From JBBKXP01 sp038323615 (GTDB taxonomy: Bacteria; Pseudomonadota; Alphaproteobacteria; Rhodobacterales; Rhodobacteraceae): 28,148 nt of DNA. Where the stretch lies: the NCBI GenBank assembly GCA_038323615.1, contig JBBQHC010000026.1:1-28148 (forward strand), in the 5' to 3' direction. A program made the position numbers and the translations under genes. Below, piece by piece: positions 6,630 through 14,758 of this stretch; the stretch's first letter is position 1, and the number at the start of each line of letters is the position of its first letter. The notes under the pieces are model-generated. The model had not been told where the DNA came from. It made no database searches and worked only from the letters and a program-made list of their open reading frames with translations.

Positions 6630-7616
6630 ATGGCCGACGGCATGAAAGAGACACCTGCAAAACCCACCGAAGAACTGTCGGTGCGCGATGTGTTCGGGAT
6701 CGACACCGACATGAAGATCAAGGGCTTTGCCGATCGGGGCGACCGGGTGCCCGAGATCGACAGCACCTACAAGTTTGATCCCGACACCACCTTGGCGATT
6801 CTGGCGGGCTTCGGCTGGAACCGCCGGGTGATGATCCAAGGCTATCACGGCACCGGCAAATCGACTCATATCGAACAGGTCGGCGCCCGGCTGAATTGGC
6901 CGACGGTGCGCGTCAACCTTGACAGCCACATTTCCCGGATCGATCTGATCGGCAAGGACGCGATCAAGCTGCGCGATGGCAAGCAGGTCACCGAATTTCA
7001 CGAGGGCATCCTGCCCTGGGCCCTGCGCAACCCTGTCGCCATCGTCTTTGACGAATACGACGCCGGCCGCGCCGACGTGATGTTCGTGATCCAGCGCGTA
7101 CTGGAACATGACGGCAAGCTGACGCTGATGGATCAGAACGAGATCATCACGCCGCACCCGTCGTTCCGTCTGTTCGCTACCGCCAACACCGTGGGTCTGG
7201 GCGATACCACCGGCCTTTATCACGGCACCCAGCAGATCAACCAAGCCCAGATGGACCGCTGGTCACTGGTGGCAACGTTGAACTACCTGAGCCACGACGC
7301 CGAGGCGGCAATCGTGCTGTCCAAGGCCCCGACCTACAACACCGACAAGGGCCGCAAGACGATCTCGCAGATGGTCACGGTCGCCGACCTGACCCGCACC
7401 GCCTTTATGAACGGCGATCTGTCGACCGTGATGTCACCCCGGACGGTCATGGCCTGGGCCGAAAACGCGCGGATTTTCAAGGATGTTGGCTATGCCTTCC
7501 GGGTATCGTTCCTGAACAAATGCGACGAGCTGGAGCGGCAAACCGTGGCCGAGTTCTACCAGCGCTGCTTTGACGCGGAACTGCCCGAGAGTGCGGCGAG
7601 TCTGAGTTTGGGGTGA
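6630..7616 (+). CDS. cobS: aerobic cobaltochelatase subunit CobS (AAA+ ATPase)
   Basis: CobS is the AAA+ subunit that, with CobT, drives ATP-dependent cobalt insertion into hydrogenobyrinic acid a,c-diamide by CobN in the aerobic B12 pathway. The 328-residue length is typical. The Walker A motif is GYHGTGKST at residues 71-79, Walker B is AIVFDEYD with D141 and E142, and FRLFATANTVGLGDTTGLY is the AAA+ sensor region. The N-terminal VRDVFGIDTDMKIKGF is characteristic of CobS. ATG 6630 follows AAGG with about nine-base spacing and is preferred to an upstream TTG/ATG extension. The stop overlaps the GTG of the next small gene by four bases. CobT lies 1.2 kb downstream; CobN is not in the window. 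Confidence 0.97.
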   Translation: MADGMKETPAKPTEELSVRDVFGIDTDMKIKGFADRGDRVPEIDSTYKFDPDTTLAILAGFGWNRRVMIQGYHGTGKSTHIEQVGARLNWPTVRVNLDSHISRIDLIGKDAIKLRDGKQVTEFHEGILPWALRNPVAIVFDEYDAGRADVMFVIQRVLEHDGKLTLMDQNEIITPHPSFRLFATANTVGLGDTTGLYHGTQQINQAQMDRWSLVATLNYLSHDAEAAIVLSKAPTYNTDKGRKTISQMVTVADLTRTAFMNGDLSTVMSPRTVMAWAENARIFKDVGYAFRVSFLNKCDELERQTVAEFYQRCFDAELPESAASLSLG

Positions 7617-7996
7617 CGCTCAAACCGGTCCTGACAGTCGCGGTTTTCATGCTGCTTTGTGGCGCGGTCAGCGCAGATGATTTTCGGTATCCCGCCGCGC
7701 AATGCGCGGCGCTGATGCTGGGGATGGCGGAATACAGCCACGATTCAGCCTTTTTCGACAGCAATCCCGACCCTTTGACAGACCGTGCCGCCGCCTTTCG
7801 CGCCGTGGCGATCCGGCAGAACGGTGGCGATGCGGGGCCAGTGGATACAGCGATTGCAGATCAGCGGCCCCAGATGACGCGATTGTTAGACGCCTATATC
7901 GTGCGTTTCGACGATCAAAGCCGCGACATCTTTCGGCGCCTTTTACAGACTTGCCAAGAAGTCACGATCGAATACCCGGAATCCCACAGGCCATAA
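7613..7996 (+). CDS. small exported protein of unknown function between cobS and cobT
   Basis: This 127-residue protein is translationally coupled to cobS through a GTGA overlap (GTG 7613-7615, cobS TGA 7614-7616). An N-terminal signal peptide, MTLKPVLTVAVFMLLCGAVSA, predicts export. The mature part is about 106 residues with two cysteines, C31 and C114, that could form one disulfide, and it looks mainly helical. I do not recognise a family or motif. A periplasmic product is unexpected for a gene coupled to a cytoplasmic chelatase subunit, so the coupling may reflect operon economy rather than shared function. A palindromic element follows the stop. Confidence 0.7.
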   Translation: MTLKPVLTVAVFMLLCGAVSADDFRYPAAQCAALMLGMAEYSHDSAFFDSNPDPLTDRAAAFRAVAIRQNGGDAGPVDTAIADQRPQMTRLLDAYIVRFDDQSRDIFRRLLQTCQEVTIEYPESHRP

Positions 7997-8029
7997 ACCC
8001 GGCGCCACTTTGCCTGATAAAAGTGTTGT

Positions 8030-8074
8030 GGGCGCAACCCGCCGTCGCAACCATCAGTCGCGCGGGTTGCACCC
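8030..8074. terminator. imperfect palindrome between convergent genes; repeat-like
   Basis: GGGCGCAACCCGC (8030-8042) pairs with GCGGGTTGCACCC (8062-8074), with one mismatch across 13 positions and a 19-base loop. It lies between the stops of the small exported protein (+) and the FMN reductase (-), so it may act as a bidirectional terminator. Its GGGTTGCA/TGCAACCC arms and flanking CCCTAC resemble the element near 19961-20011. Confidence 0.5.
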
Positions 8075-8090
8075 TCCCTACGGCTGAAGC

Positions 8091-8702
8091 CTACGCCGCC
8101 AGCTTTTCCGCCTCGGCCCGCGCTGCCATCGTTGCGTTTGCCCACCAGACCATGTCGTCCAGCAGCGCCTTGGCGCCCGGCATCAGGTGATCCTCGATCT
8201 TCGAGATATCGCCGTCGCCGCCACCCATCGGATGCACCGCGAACATGTCGGCGCCGCCGATGTGGACCGCGCCGTGGACCGGGACCATGTCGAGTTCCAC
8301 CCCGATCTGGCGCAGGTGTTCGACGGCCCGCGTCGCCCCCATCGACCCATAGCCAATGGCGCCCATCGGCTTTTTGTTCCATTCGACATAGGCCTGATCC
8401 AGCGCATTTTTCAGCGACGCGGTCAGACCGTGATTGTATTCAGCCACGACAAATATGAACCCGTCGAACCCGGCCAGTTTCTTTTGCCAGGCGATCGCCT
8501 TGGGGTCTTCGGACGGCATCCACTTGTTCGATGCTTTTTCGTTGAAAAGCGGCAGGTCGAAATCACGCAGATCGACCAGTTCGACGGCCATATCATTGCG
8601 CTTTTGCGCCTGCGCCAGCATCCACTGGGCAGGTTTGTCGGCGAAACGCGCATCGCGGGTCGAACCGATAATGATGGCGATCTTCGGTTTTGCGGTGGTC
8701 AT
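8091..8702 (-). CDS. NADPH-dependent FMN reductase family flavoprotein
   Basis: The 203-residue protein has the flavodoxin-like fold of the NADPH-dependent FMN reductase family (ArsH/ChrR/azoreductase relatives). IAIIIGSTRDARFADK (about residues 8-23) forms the FMN phosphate loop, and FVVAEYNHGLTASLKNALD is the conserved second FMN-binding motif. It would transfer electrons from NAD(P)H to FMN, quinones or similar acceptors in the cytoplasm; the actual substrate cannot be told. ATG 8702 has AGGA about seven bases upstream. It runs opposite to cobS and cobT and splits them. A link to B12 synthesis, where cobalt reduction needs flavin, is possible but only a guess from position. Confidence 0.9.
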   Translation of the reverse strand: MTTAKPKIAIIIGSTRDARFADKPAQWMLAQAQKRNDMAVELVDLRDFDLPLFNEKASNKWMPSEDPKAIAWQKKLAGFDGFIFVVAEYNHGLTASLKNALDQAYVEWNKKPMGAIGYGSMGATRAVEHLRQIGVELDMVPVHGAVHIGGADMFAVHPMGGGDGDISKIEDHLMPGAKALLDDMVWWANATMAARAEAEKLAA

Positions 8703-8842
8703 GGGATATCCTTTTTTCGTGTTGGGTTACGTTACCGCTAACCTAAGCCGATCGGTGCGGACGGCAATCGCCACCCCGGCACAGGCTCTGTGCGGATATG
8801 CGCGGTCTTGCCCCGCACGGCCCGCGGTGCGATATCTGGGGC

Positions 8843-10717
8843 ATGAACAAGCCCACCGACAACCCCGCCGATCCGTTCAAAAAAGCCCTGGCCGAGGCGA
8901 CCAAGGTCATGGCCGACGATCCTGACCTGACCGTCAGCTATTCGGTCGATCCCGCCGGGCAGACCGCCGACAGCATCCGGTTGCCCCAAGTCAGCCGCCG
9001 GATGACCCGCGACGAAGTGCTGCTGGCCCGCGGCACCGCCGACGCATTCGCCCTGCGTCACAAGTTTCACGACGCCGCCGTCGATGCCCGCTATATGCCC
9101 CAGGGCCAGATGGCCAAGGATCTGTTCGACGCGATGGAGACCGCACGGGTCGAGGCCGTCGGGGCGCGCTATATGCCCGGTACCGCCAGCAACATCGACG
9201 CCAAGATCGGCAACGAGGCCCGGCGCAAGGGCTATGACCAGATCACCAAGGCCAGCGATGTGCCGTTGTCCGTCGCCGCCGGGTATCTGGTGCGGCATCT
9301 GGCGACCGGGCGCCCGTTGCCTGCCGGGGCCGACAATGTGATGGAGCTGTGGCGCGGCTTTATCGAGGATCAGGCCGGCGGGCGGCTGGATCATGTGACC
9401 GACGTTCTCTCGGATCAGCGGGCCTTTGCCAAATTCGCCCGCGAGGTGATCGCCGATCTGGGCTATGGCGATCAGTTGGGCGACGACCCCGACCTTGACG
9501 ACGATCAGGATGACACCGCCGAAGATGGCAGCGACGATCAGGACGAGCCGGATTCGACCGGCGACGACCAGTCCGACAGTGACGAAGCCGAGGCATCGCC
9601 GGAACAGTCGCAGGACCAGCAGGACGACGAGTCTCAGGCGCAGGTGTCGGCGGATGACATGGCCGACGCCGAGATGGCCGAAGATGCCGAATTGCCCGAG
9701 GGCGAGGCCCCGATCGACCCGCCACCGCCGCTGCCCCATTCGGACGCCGACCCGAACTACAGAGTATTCCGCGACGATTTCGACGAAGAGATCGGGGCTG
9801 AGGATTTGGCTGAACCTGCGGAACTGGAACGCCTGCGGGCGTATCTGGATCAGCAGTTAGAGCCTTTGAAGGGGGCCGTGTCGCGGCTCGCCAACAAGTT
9901 GCAGCGCCGCTTGCAGGCGCAACAGAACCGCAGTTGGGAGTTTGACCGCGAAGAAGGCATTCTTGACGCGGGAAGGCTGGCCCGCGTCGTCGCCAACCCG
10001 ACGACACCGCTGTCATTCAAGGTCGAAAAAGACACCGAATTCCGCGATACCTGCGTGACGTTGCTGCTCGACAATTCCGGCTCGATGCGGGGCCGCCCGA
10101 TTTCCATCGCGGCGATCTGCGCCGATGTCTTGGCACGGACGCTGGAACGCTGTCAGGTCAAGGTCGAAATCCTCGGGTTCACGACGAAGGCGTGGAAAGG
10201 CGGCATGGCCCGCGAAAAATGGCTGGCCGAGGGGCGGCCATTGCAACCCGGACGGCTGAACGACCTGCGCCACATCATCTATAAATCCGCCGACGCGCCC
10301 TGGCGGCGGACCCGGCCCAATCTGGGGCTGATGATGAAAGAAGGGTTGTTGAAGGAAAACATCGACGGCGAGGCACTGGAATGGGCGCACCGGCGGATGA
10401 CGGCGCGGCGCGAGGCTCGCAAGATTTTGATGGTGATTTCCGACGGCGCGCCGGTCGATGATTCCACTCTGTCGGTCAACCCGGCGAACTATCTGGAAAA
10501 GCATCTGCGCGACGTGATCGCCATGATCGAGCGGCGCAAGGCGGTCGAACTTTTGGCGATCGGGATCGGCCATGACGTGACCCGCTATTACGACCGGGCG
10601 GTGACGATCACGGATGTCGAACAACTGGCGGGCGCGATGACCGAGCAACTGGCCGGTCTGTTCGACGCCGATCCGCGCAAACGGGCGCGGGTGCTGGGGA
10701 TGCGGCGGGTCGCCTGA
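8843..10717 (+). CDS. cobT: aerobic cobaltochelatase subunit CobT
   Basis: CobT forms the CobST chaperone-like complex with CobS that powers CobN. The protein has 624 residues. The N-terminal region (about 1-210) includes MNKPTDNPADPFKKALAEAT and a CobT-typical ARYMPG segment. An acidic, Asp/Glu/Gln-rich linker covers about 212-300, and the C-terminal von Willebrand A domain starts near 400. Its MIDAS motif, D410-N-S-G-S-M, coordinates the metal that bridges to the AAA+ partner. ATG 8843 is chosen over GTG-type starts back to 8798 because it begins the family N-terminus and follows TGGGG. The gene is divergent from the FMN reductase by 140 bases, so it probably has its own promoter rather than being co-transcribed with cobS. 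Confidence 0.97.
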   Translation: MNKPTDNPADPFKKALAEATKVMADDPDLTVSYSVDPAGQTADSIRLPQVSRRMTRDEVLLARGTADAFALRHKFHDAAVDARYMPQGQMAKDLFDAMETARVEAVGARYMPGTASNIDAKIGNEARRKGYDQITKASDVPLSVAAGYLVRHLATGRPLPAGADNVMELWRGFIEDQAGGRLDHVTDVLSDQRAFAKFAREVIADLGYGDQLGDDPDLDDDQDDTAEDGSDDQDEPDSTGDDQSDSDEAEASPEQSQDQQDDESQAQVSADDMADAEMAEDAELPEGEAPIDPPPPLPHSDADPNYRVFRDDFDEEIGAEDLAEPAELERLRAYLDQQLEPLKGAVSRLANKLQRRLQAQQNRSWEFDREEGILDAGRLARVVANPTTPLSFKVEKDTEFRDTCVTLLLDNSGSMRGRPISIAAICADVLARTLERCQVKVEILGFTTKAWKGGMAREKWLAEGRPLQPGRLNDLRHIIYKSADAPWRRTRPNLGLMMKEGLLKENIDGEALEWAHRRMTARREARKILMVISDGAPVDDSTLSVNPANYLEKHLRDVIAMIERRKAVELLAIGIGHDVTRYYDRAVTITDVEQLAGAMTEQLAGLFDADPRKRARVLGMRRVA

Positions 10718-10793
10718 GCAACGTCGAATTTTCCCGAAAATTCGAGCCTCCGGCGGGAGTTGTTATTGCAAAGTGAAACGAGGCGCGACGCGG

Positions 10794-12569
10794 ATGTTCC
10801 AGACGTTTGATTCAGCCTCATCGCCCGAACAAGGGCCGCCCCGGCTGGCAGCTTTGCGTGGCGCCATGTCGGCCGCCGGACATAACGCCTTTCTGGTCCC
10901 CCGCGCCGATGCCCATATGGGCGAATATGTCGCCGCTTGCGATGCGCGGTTGCAATGGCTGACAGGGTTTTCAGGGTCGGCCGGGTTTTGCGCCCTGACC
11001 GCCACGGAGGCAGGTATGTTCATCGACGGGCGCTACCGGGTGCAAGTCCGGGCCGAGGTGGACCTTGACCATTTTACCCCCGTCCCCTGGCCGGAAACCA
11101 CGCTGGCCGATTGGTTGATCGCGCAAGTGCCAGATGGCGGGACTGTGGGGTTCGATCCCTGGCTACACAGCATCGACGAACTCCGCCGCCTGCGTGAAAA
11201 GCTGGACCCGGCGGGGATTGTCCTGCGCCCCGGTCCGAACCTGATCGACCCTTTGTGGCCCGACCGCCCTGCCCGCCCCCGTGCGCCGATCCGGGTGCAG
11301 CCAAATGACCTGACCGGCGAAAGCCATGACGAAAAGCGGGCGCGGCTGGCCGATCCCAAGGCCCATATCGTCCTGACCCTGCCGGATTCGATCTGCTGGT
11401 TGCTGAACATCCGGGGCAGGGATATTCCGCGCAATCCGGTGGTGCAGGCGTTTGCAGTGCTTGATCCAAGGGGCGCGGTGGCGCTGTTTACCGATGCCTC
11501 GACCGACCCCGCAGTGCTCGCGCATTTCGGCGACGCGGTCACAGTCCATCCCTACGACCGGCTGACCGCATATCTGTCGGCAACCGACGCGGCGTTTCGG
11601 CTTGACCCGAAGTCTGCGCCCGAGGCGCTGCGCCTGACCGATCCCGATGCCACCGAAGCCACCGACCCCTGCATTCTGCCCAAGGCCCGCAAGACGCCTG
11701 CCGAAATCGCCGGAGCCCGGGCGGCACACCTGCGCGACGGGGCGGCAATGGCGCGGTTTCTGGCGTGGTTAGATACCGAGGCGCCCAAGGGCCGGTTGAC
11801 CGAGATCGACGTGGTGACAGCACTTGAAGGATTTCGTCGCGATACCAACGCCTTGCAAGACATCAGTTTCGACACGATCTGCGGCGCCGGCCCGAACGGC
11901 GCAATCGTGCATTACCGGGTGAACACGGCCAGCAATCGCCCGGTGCGCCTCGGTGAATTGTTGCTGGTGGACAGCGGCGGGCAATACCGCGACGGGACGA
12001 CCGACATCACCCGGACCGTGATCGTCGGCGCGCCGACGCCCGAACACCGCGCCTGCTATACCCGCGTCTTGCAGGGCGTCATCGCGATCAGCCGGGCCCG
12101 GTTCCCGGTCGGAGTCGCTGGCTGCCATCTGGATGCGCTGGCGCGCTATCCGCTGTGGACCGCGGGTATGGATTACGACCACGGCACCGGGCATGGCGTC
12201 GGTTCATATCTCAGTGTCCACGAAGGCCCCGCCGGACTGTCGCGCCGCACCAATACCCCGCTTGAACCCGGCATGATCCTGTCGAACGAACCGGGGTATT
12301 ACCGCGAGGGCGCGTTCGGCATCCGGATCGAGAACCTGATCGTGGTGCAGGACGCTGCCCCCTTGCCCGGCGGTGATGCGCGCAAGATGTTGGCCTTTGA
12401 CACCCTGACCCACGTGCCGTTCGACCGCCGCTTGATCGATGCTGGCCTGCTGTCGAACGCCGAACGGGACTGGATTGATCGCTATCACGCGGCTACGTTC
12501 GCCCTGATCGGCCCACAGGTGGACGGGGCCGCGCACGACTGGCTGACCGCCGCCTGTGCGCCACTTTAG
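10794..12569 (+). CDS. pepP: M24 family Xaa-Pro aminopeptidase (aminopeptidase P)
   Basis: The enzyme removes an N-terminal residue preceding proline, using two metal ions. It has 591 residues, the long three-domain form with two creatinase-like N-terminal domains (about 20-300) and a pita-bread catalytic domain. All five metal ligands are visible: D393 in VDSGGQYRDG, D404 in TTDITRT, H467 in GTGHGVGS, E499 in SNEPGYY and E513 in IRIEN. There is no signal peptide, so it is cytoplasmic. ATG 10794 follows GAGG at about ten bases; an in-frame GTG at 10773 would add seven residues. It lies 12 bases before the DUF427 gene and is probably co-transcribed with it. The product could also be named a PepQ/creatinase-type M24 hydrolase. 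Confidence 0.93.
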   Translation: MFQTFDSASSPEQGPPRLAALRGAMSAAGHNAFLVPRADAHMGEYVAACDARLQWLTGFSGSAGFCALTATEAGMFIDGRYRVQVRAEVDLDHFTPVPWPETTLADWLIAQVPDGGTVGFDPWLHSIDELRRLREKLDPAGIVLRPGPNLIDPLWPDRPARPRAPIRVQPNDLTGESHDEKRARLADPKAHIVLTLPDSICWLLNIRGRDIPRNPVVQAFAVLDPRGAVALFTDASTDPAVLAHFGDAVTVHPYDRLTAYLSATDAAFRLDPKSAPEALRLTDPDATEATDPCILPKARKTPAEIAGARAAHLRDGAAMARFLAWLDTEAPKGRLTEIDVVTALEGFRRDTNALQDISFDTICGAGPNGAIVHYRVNTASNRPVRLGELLLVDSGGQYRDGTTDITRTVIVGAPTPEHRACYTRVLQGVIAISRARFPVGVAGCHLDALARYPLWTAGMDYDHGTGHGVGSYLSVHEGPAGLSRRTNTPLEPGMILSNEPGYYREGAFGIRIENLIVVQDAAPLPGGDARKMLAFDTLTHVPFDRRLIDAGLLSNAERDWIDRYHAATFALIGPQVDGAAHDWLTAACAPL

Positions 12570-12581
12570 GGAGATGAACAG

Positions 12582-12923
12582 ATGGCAGAGCATATCAAGA
12601 TCAGCCCGGCGGACGGCACCTGGGTTGTCCGGGCCGGCGGCGCCGTGCTGGGCGAAAGCGCCAATGCGCTCGAACTGACCGAAGGGCAATATTCCCCGGT
12701 CATCTATATCCCCCGCGCCGACATCGCGATGATGTTTCTGGACAAATCCGACACCATATCGACCTGCCCGCACAAGGGAGCGGCGACCTACTACAGCATC
12801 GCGTCCAATAGCGGCCTGATTGCGGATGCGGCATGGAGCTACGAAACCCCGAAGGCCGGAATGGAGGCGATCGCGGGCCATGTGGCGTTCTACGACACCA
12901 AGGTCGACGTCGAGCAGGTCTAA
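12582..12923 (+). CDS. DUF427 family protein
   Basis: This 113-residue single-domain protein has the DUF427 pattern: GTWVVRAGGAVLGES near the start, VIYIPRADI, then TSTCPHKGAATYYS-like residues (here ISTCPHKGAATYYS) and AAWSYETPKAGMEAIAGHVAFYDTKVDV. The CPHKG Cys-His pair is conserved in the family, whose biochemical role is unknown. A good ribosome-binding site, GGGAGA, precedes ATG 12582, only 12 bases after the aminopeptidase stop, which implies one operon. No signal peptide or membrane segment is visible. Confidence 0.92.
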   Translation: MAEHIKISPADGTWVVRAGGAVLGESANALELTEGQYSPVIYIPRADIAMMFLDKSDTISTCPHKGAATYYSIASNSGLIADAAWSYETPKAGMEAIAGHVAFYDTKVDVEQV

Positions 12924-12944
12924 AGCAGATAGACTTTCAATTTA

Positions 12945-12979
12945 ATCGCAATCCGCCCCAGGATCGGGCGATTTGCGAT
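12945..12979. terminator. hairpin between convergent DUF427 and CLC genes
   Basis: ATCGCAATCCGCCC (12945-12958) pairs with GGGCGATTTGCGAT (12966-12979), with 12 of 14 positions complementary and a seven-base loop. It lies between two convergent stop codons at 12923 and 13010, so a bidirectional terminator is likely. No long T-run follows on either strand. Confidence 0.55.
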
Positions 12980-13009
12980 GTCGCTGACTCAATCAAAAGT
13001 CATTCCGCG

Positions 13010-14698
13010 CTAGGAATGTTCCTCGGCCGCTGTCGCTGACAGGGCGCGGTTCATCGCCCGCAGCGCATCGACATAGAACACCGCGCCCCAAAGGTCGGGC
13101 GGTGTGCCCTCACCGGTCAGCCGCACCACGGGAATAAACGCCGCGCCGGTTTTCTCGAGCAGCGGCATCAGGGTTTCCAGCGTCGCACCCGCGTCGATAT
13201 AGCTGCCGTCGCGGATCAGATCCCAACAGACATCATCGCTGGCTGCGCGGGGCGCACCCTTGGCCCGCATGATCGTGGCGGCGCTGAAGGTGGCCAGCAG
13301 ATAAGCCTGCGGCCCGGCGGCCAGATGCACGCCGCGACGTTCCAGTTGGGTGAGAAAGAACGACCGGTTCACCAATCGGCTGGCCAGTGCCGTCGTCAGC
13401 GACACCGCGACCATGACCGCAAGACCGGTCTGCCAGTCACCGGTCAGTTCGAACACGATCAGCGTCGTGGAAATCGGCGCGCCCAGCACCGCCGCCGCGA
13501 CCGCTCCCATGCCGGCAAGGGCATAGAGCGTCTCTGACCCCGACATGTCCGGCAACACCCCCGTGGCGATGATCCCGAACGCGAGCCCGGTCAGCGCCCC
13601 GACCATCAACGCGGGCGAAAACACGCCACCGCCCATCCGCCCGCCCATGGTAATTGCCACGGCGACGATTTTCAGCGCGGTAAACGTCACTGCCTCGTGC
13701 AGCAGCAATTTGCCGGTCAGCGCGTCCGACGTGGTTTCGTAGCCGACGCCGATGATGTGGGGCCACCGGATTGCCAGCAGACCCAGCAGGACACCCGCGA
13801 CGGCGGGGCGCAGGGCGCGGTGCAGGCCGATCCGGGCCTGTATGTGGCTGGCGAAGGTTTCGGCCCAAAAGATCGCCCGCATCAACACCACCGCGACCAG
13901 CCCGCAAACCAGGCCAAGGACCAGAAAGGCGGGCAGTTCGACGTAGAACGACAGCATCGTCTGGTCCATCAGCACGAATTCGGTCACATCGCCGTAAACC
14001 AGCCTGTTGATCACGGTGCCGGCGACGGCGGCAATGGCAATCGGCGCAAAGGCATGGACGGCAAAGTGGCGCAGCACCACTTCCAAAGCGAACAGCGTAC
14101 CAGCGATCGGGGCGTTGAAGCTGGCCGACACGGCGGCTGCGACTGCACACCCCAGCAGGTCGCGCCCGGTAATCCCGTCCGCCTTGATCGCCCGGCAGAT
14201 CATCGTCGAGATCACGGCGGCAAGGTGGACAACCGGCCCCTCGCGCCCGCTAGACCCGCCGGTTCCCAGCGTGATCAGGCTGGCAAGCGCCGACGCCAGA
14301 CCGCGCCGCACCTCGACCCGGCCTTCGCGCAATGCCGCGCCCTCGATCACGTCCGATACTGTGCGCACGCGGGCGTCGTCGGTGAAACGGTGCAGGATCA
14401 GCCCGACCGTCAGACCGCCCAAGATCGGGATTGCCAGCACCCAATACCAATCCAGCGTCGCAGCCAGGGTCTTTAGTCGTGCAACGTCGCGCACACCGTA
14501 GGCCGTGCTTTGGATCCAGTTGATGCCAAAGCGAAACCCGACGGCGGCGATCCCGGCAAGGATGCCGATCAAAAGGGCAATGAACCAGAACTGCACCTGG
14601 CTTGGGCCGCGACGCCGGATCACCTGCAAACCCTTGCGCAGCGACGACTTGGCATCGTCCGCGCCCTGCCTGATCCACGATGCGCCCTGGTCTGCCAT
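13010..14698 (-). CDS. CLC family chloride channel/transporter with CBS-like tail
   Basis: The 562-residue inner-membrane protein has the CLC fold followed by a C-terminal region of about 110 residues that resembles a degenerate CBS pair. CLC motifs are GSSGREGPVVH, with the gating glutamate at E153, and GGGVFSPALMVGALTG. The GSGIP filter motif of E. coli ClcA is replaced by TVSDVIEGA. In FNAPIAGTLFALEVV the residue aligned with the E. coli proton glutamate E203 is V207, as in CLC channels such as CLC-0/1/2, so this may conduct passively rather than exchange H+. ATG 14698 follows AAGG at about six bases; a TTG at 14749 would add 17 residues. It is divergent from the FAD oxidase gene by 60 bases. 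Confidence 0.93.
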   Translation of the reverse strand: MADQGASWIRQGADDAKSSLRKGLQVIRRRGPSQVQFWFIALLIGILAGIAAVGFRFGINWIQSTAYGVRDVARLKTLAATLDWYWVLAIPILGGLTVGLILHRFTDDARVRTVSDVIEGAALREGRVEVRRGLASALASLITLGTGGSSGREGPVVHLAAVISTMICRAIKADGITGRDLLGCAVAAAVSASFNAPIAGTLFALEVVLRHFAVHAFAPIAIAAVAGTVINRLVYGDVTEFVLMDQTMLSFYVELPAFLVLGLVCGLVAVVLMRAIFWAETFASHIQARIGLHRALRPAVAGVLLGLLAIRWPHIIGVGYETTSDALTGKLLLHEAVTFTALKIVAVAITMGGRMGGGVFSPALMVGALTGLAFGIIATGVLPDMSGSETLYALAGMGAVAAAVLGAPISTTLIVFELTGDWQTGLAVMVAVSLTTALASRLVNRSFFLTQLERRGVHLAAGPQAYLLATFSAATIMRAKGAPRAASDDVCWDLIRDGSYIDAGATLETLMPLLEKTGAAFIPVVRLTGEGTPPDLWGAVFYVDALRAMNRALSATAAEEHS

Positions 14699-14758
14699 CT
14701 TGGCCTTTCGCTGCCTTGCCCCTAAGCTTATCCAAGGATCAAACCCCAAAGGCAGGCC

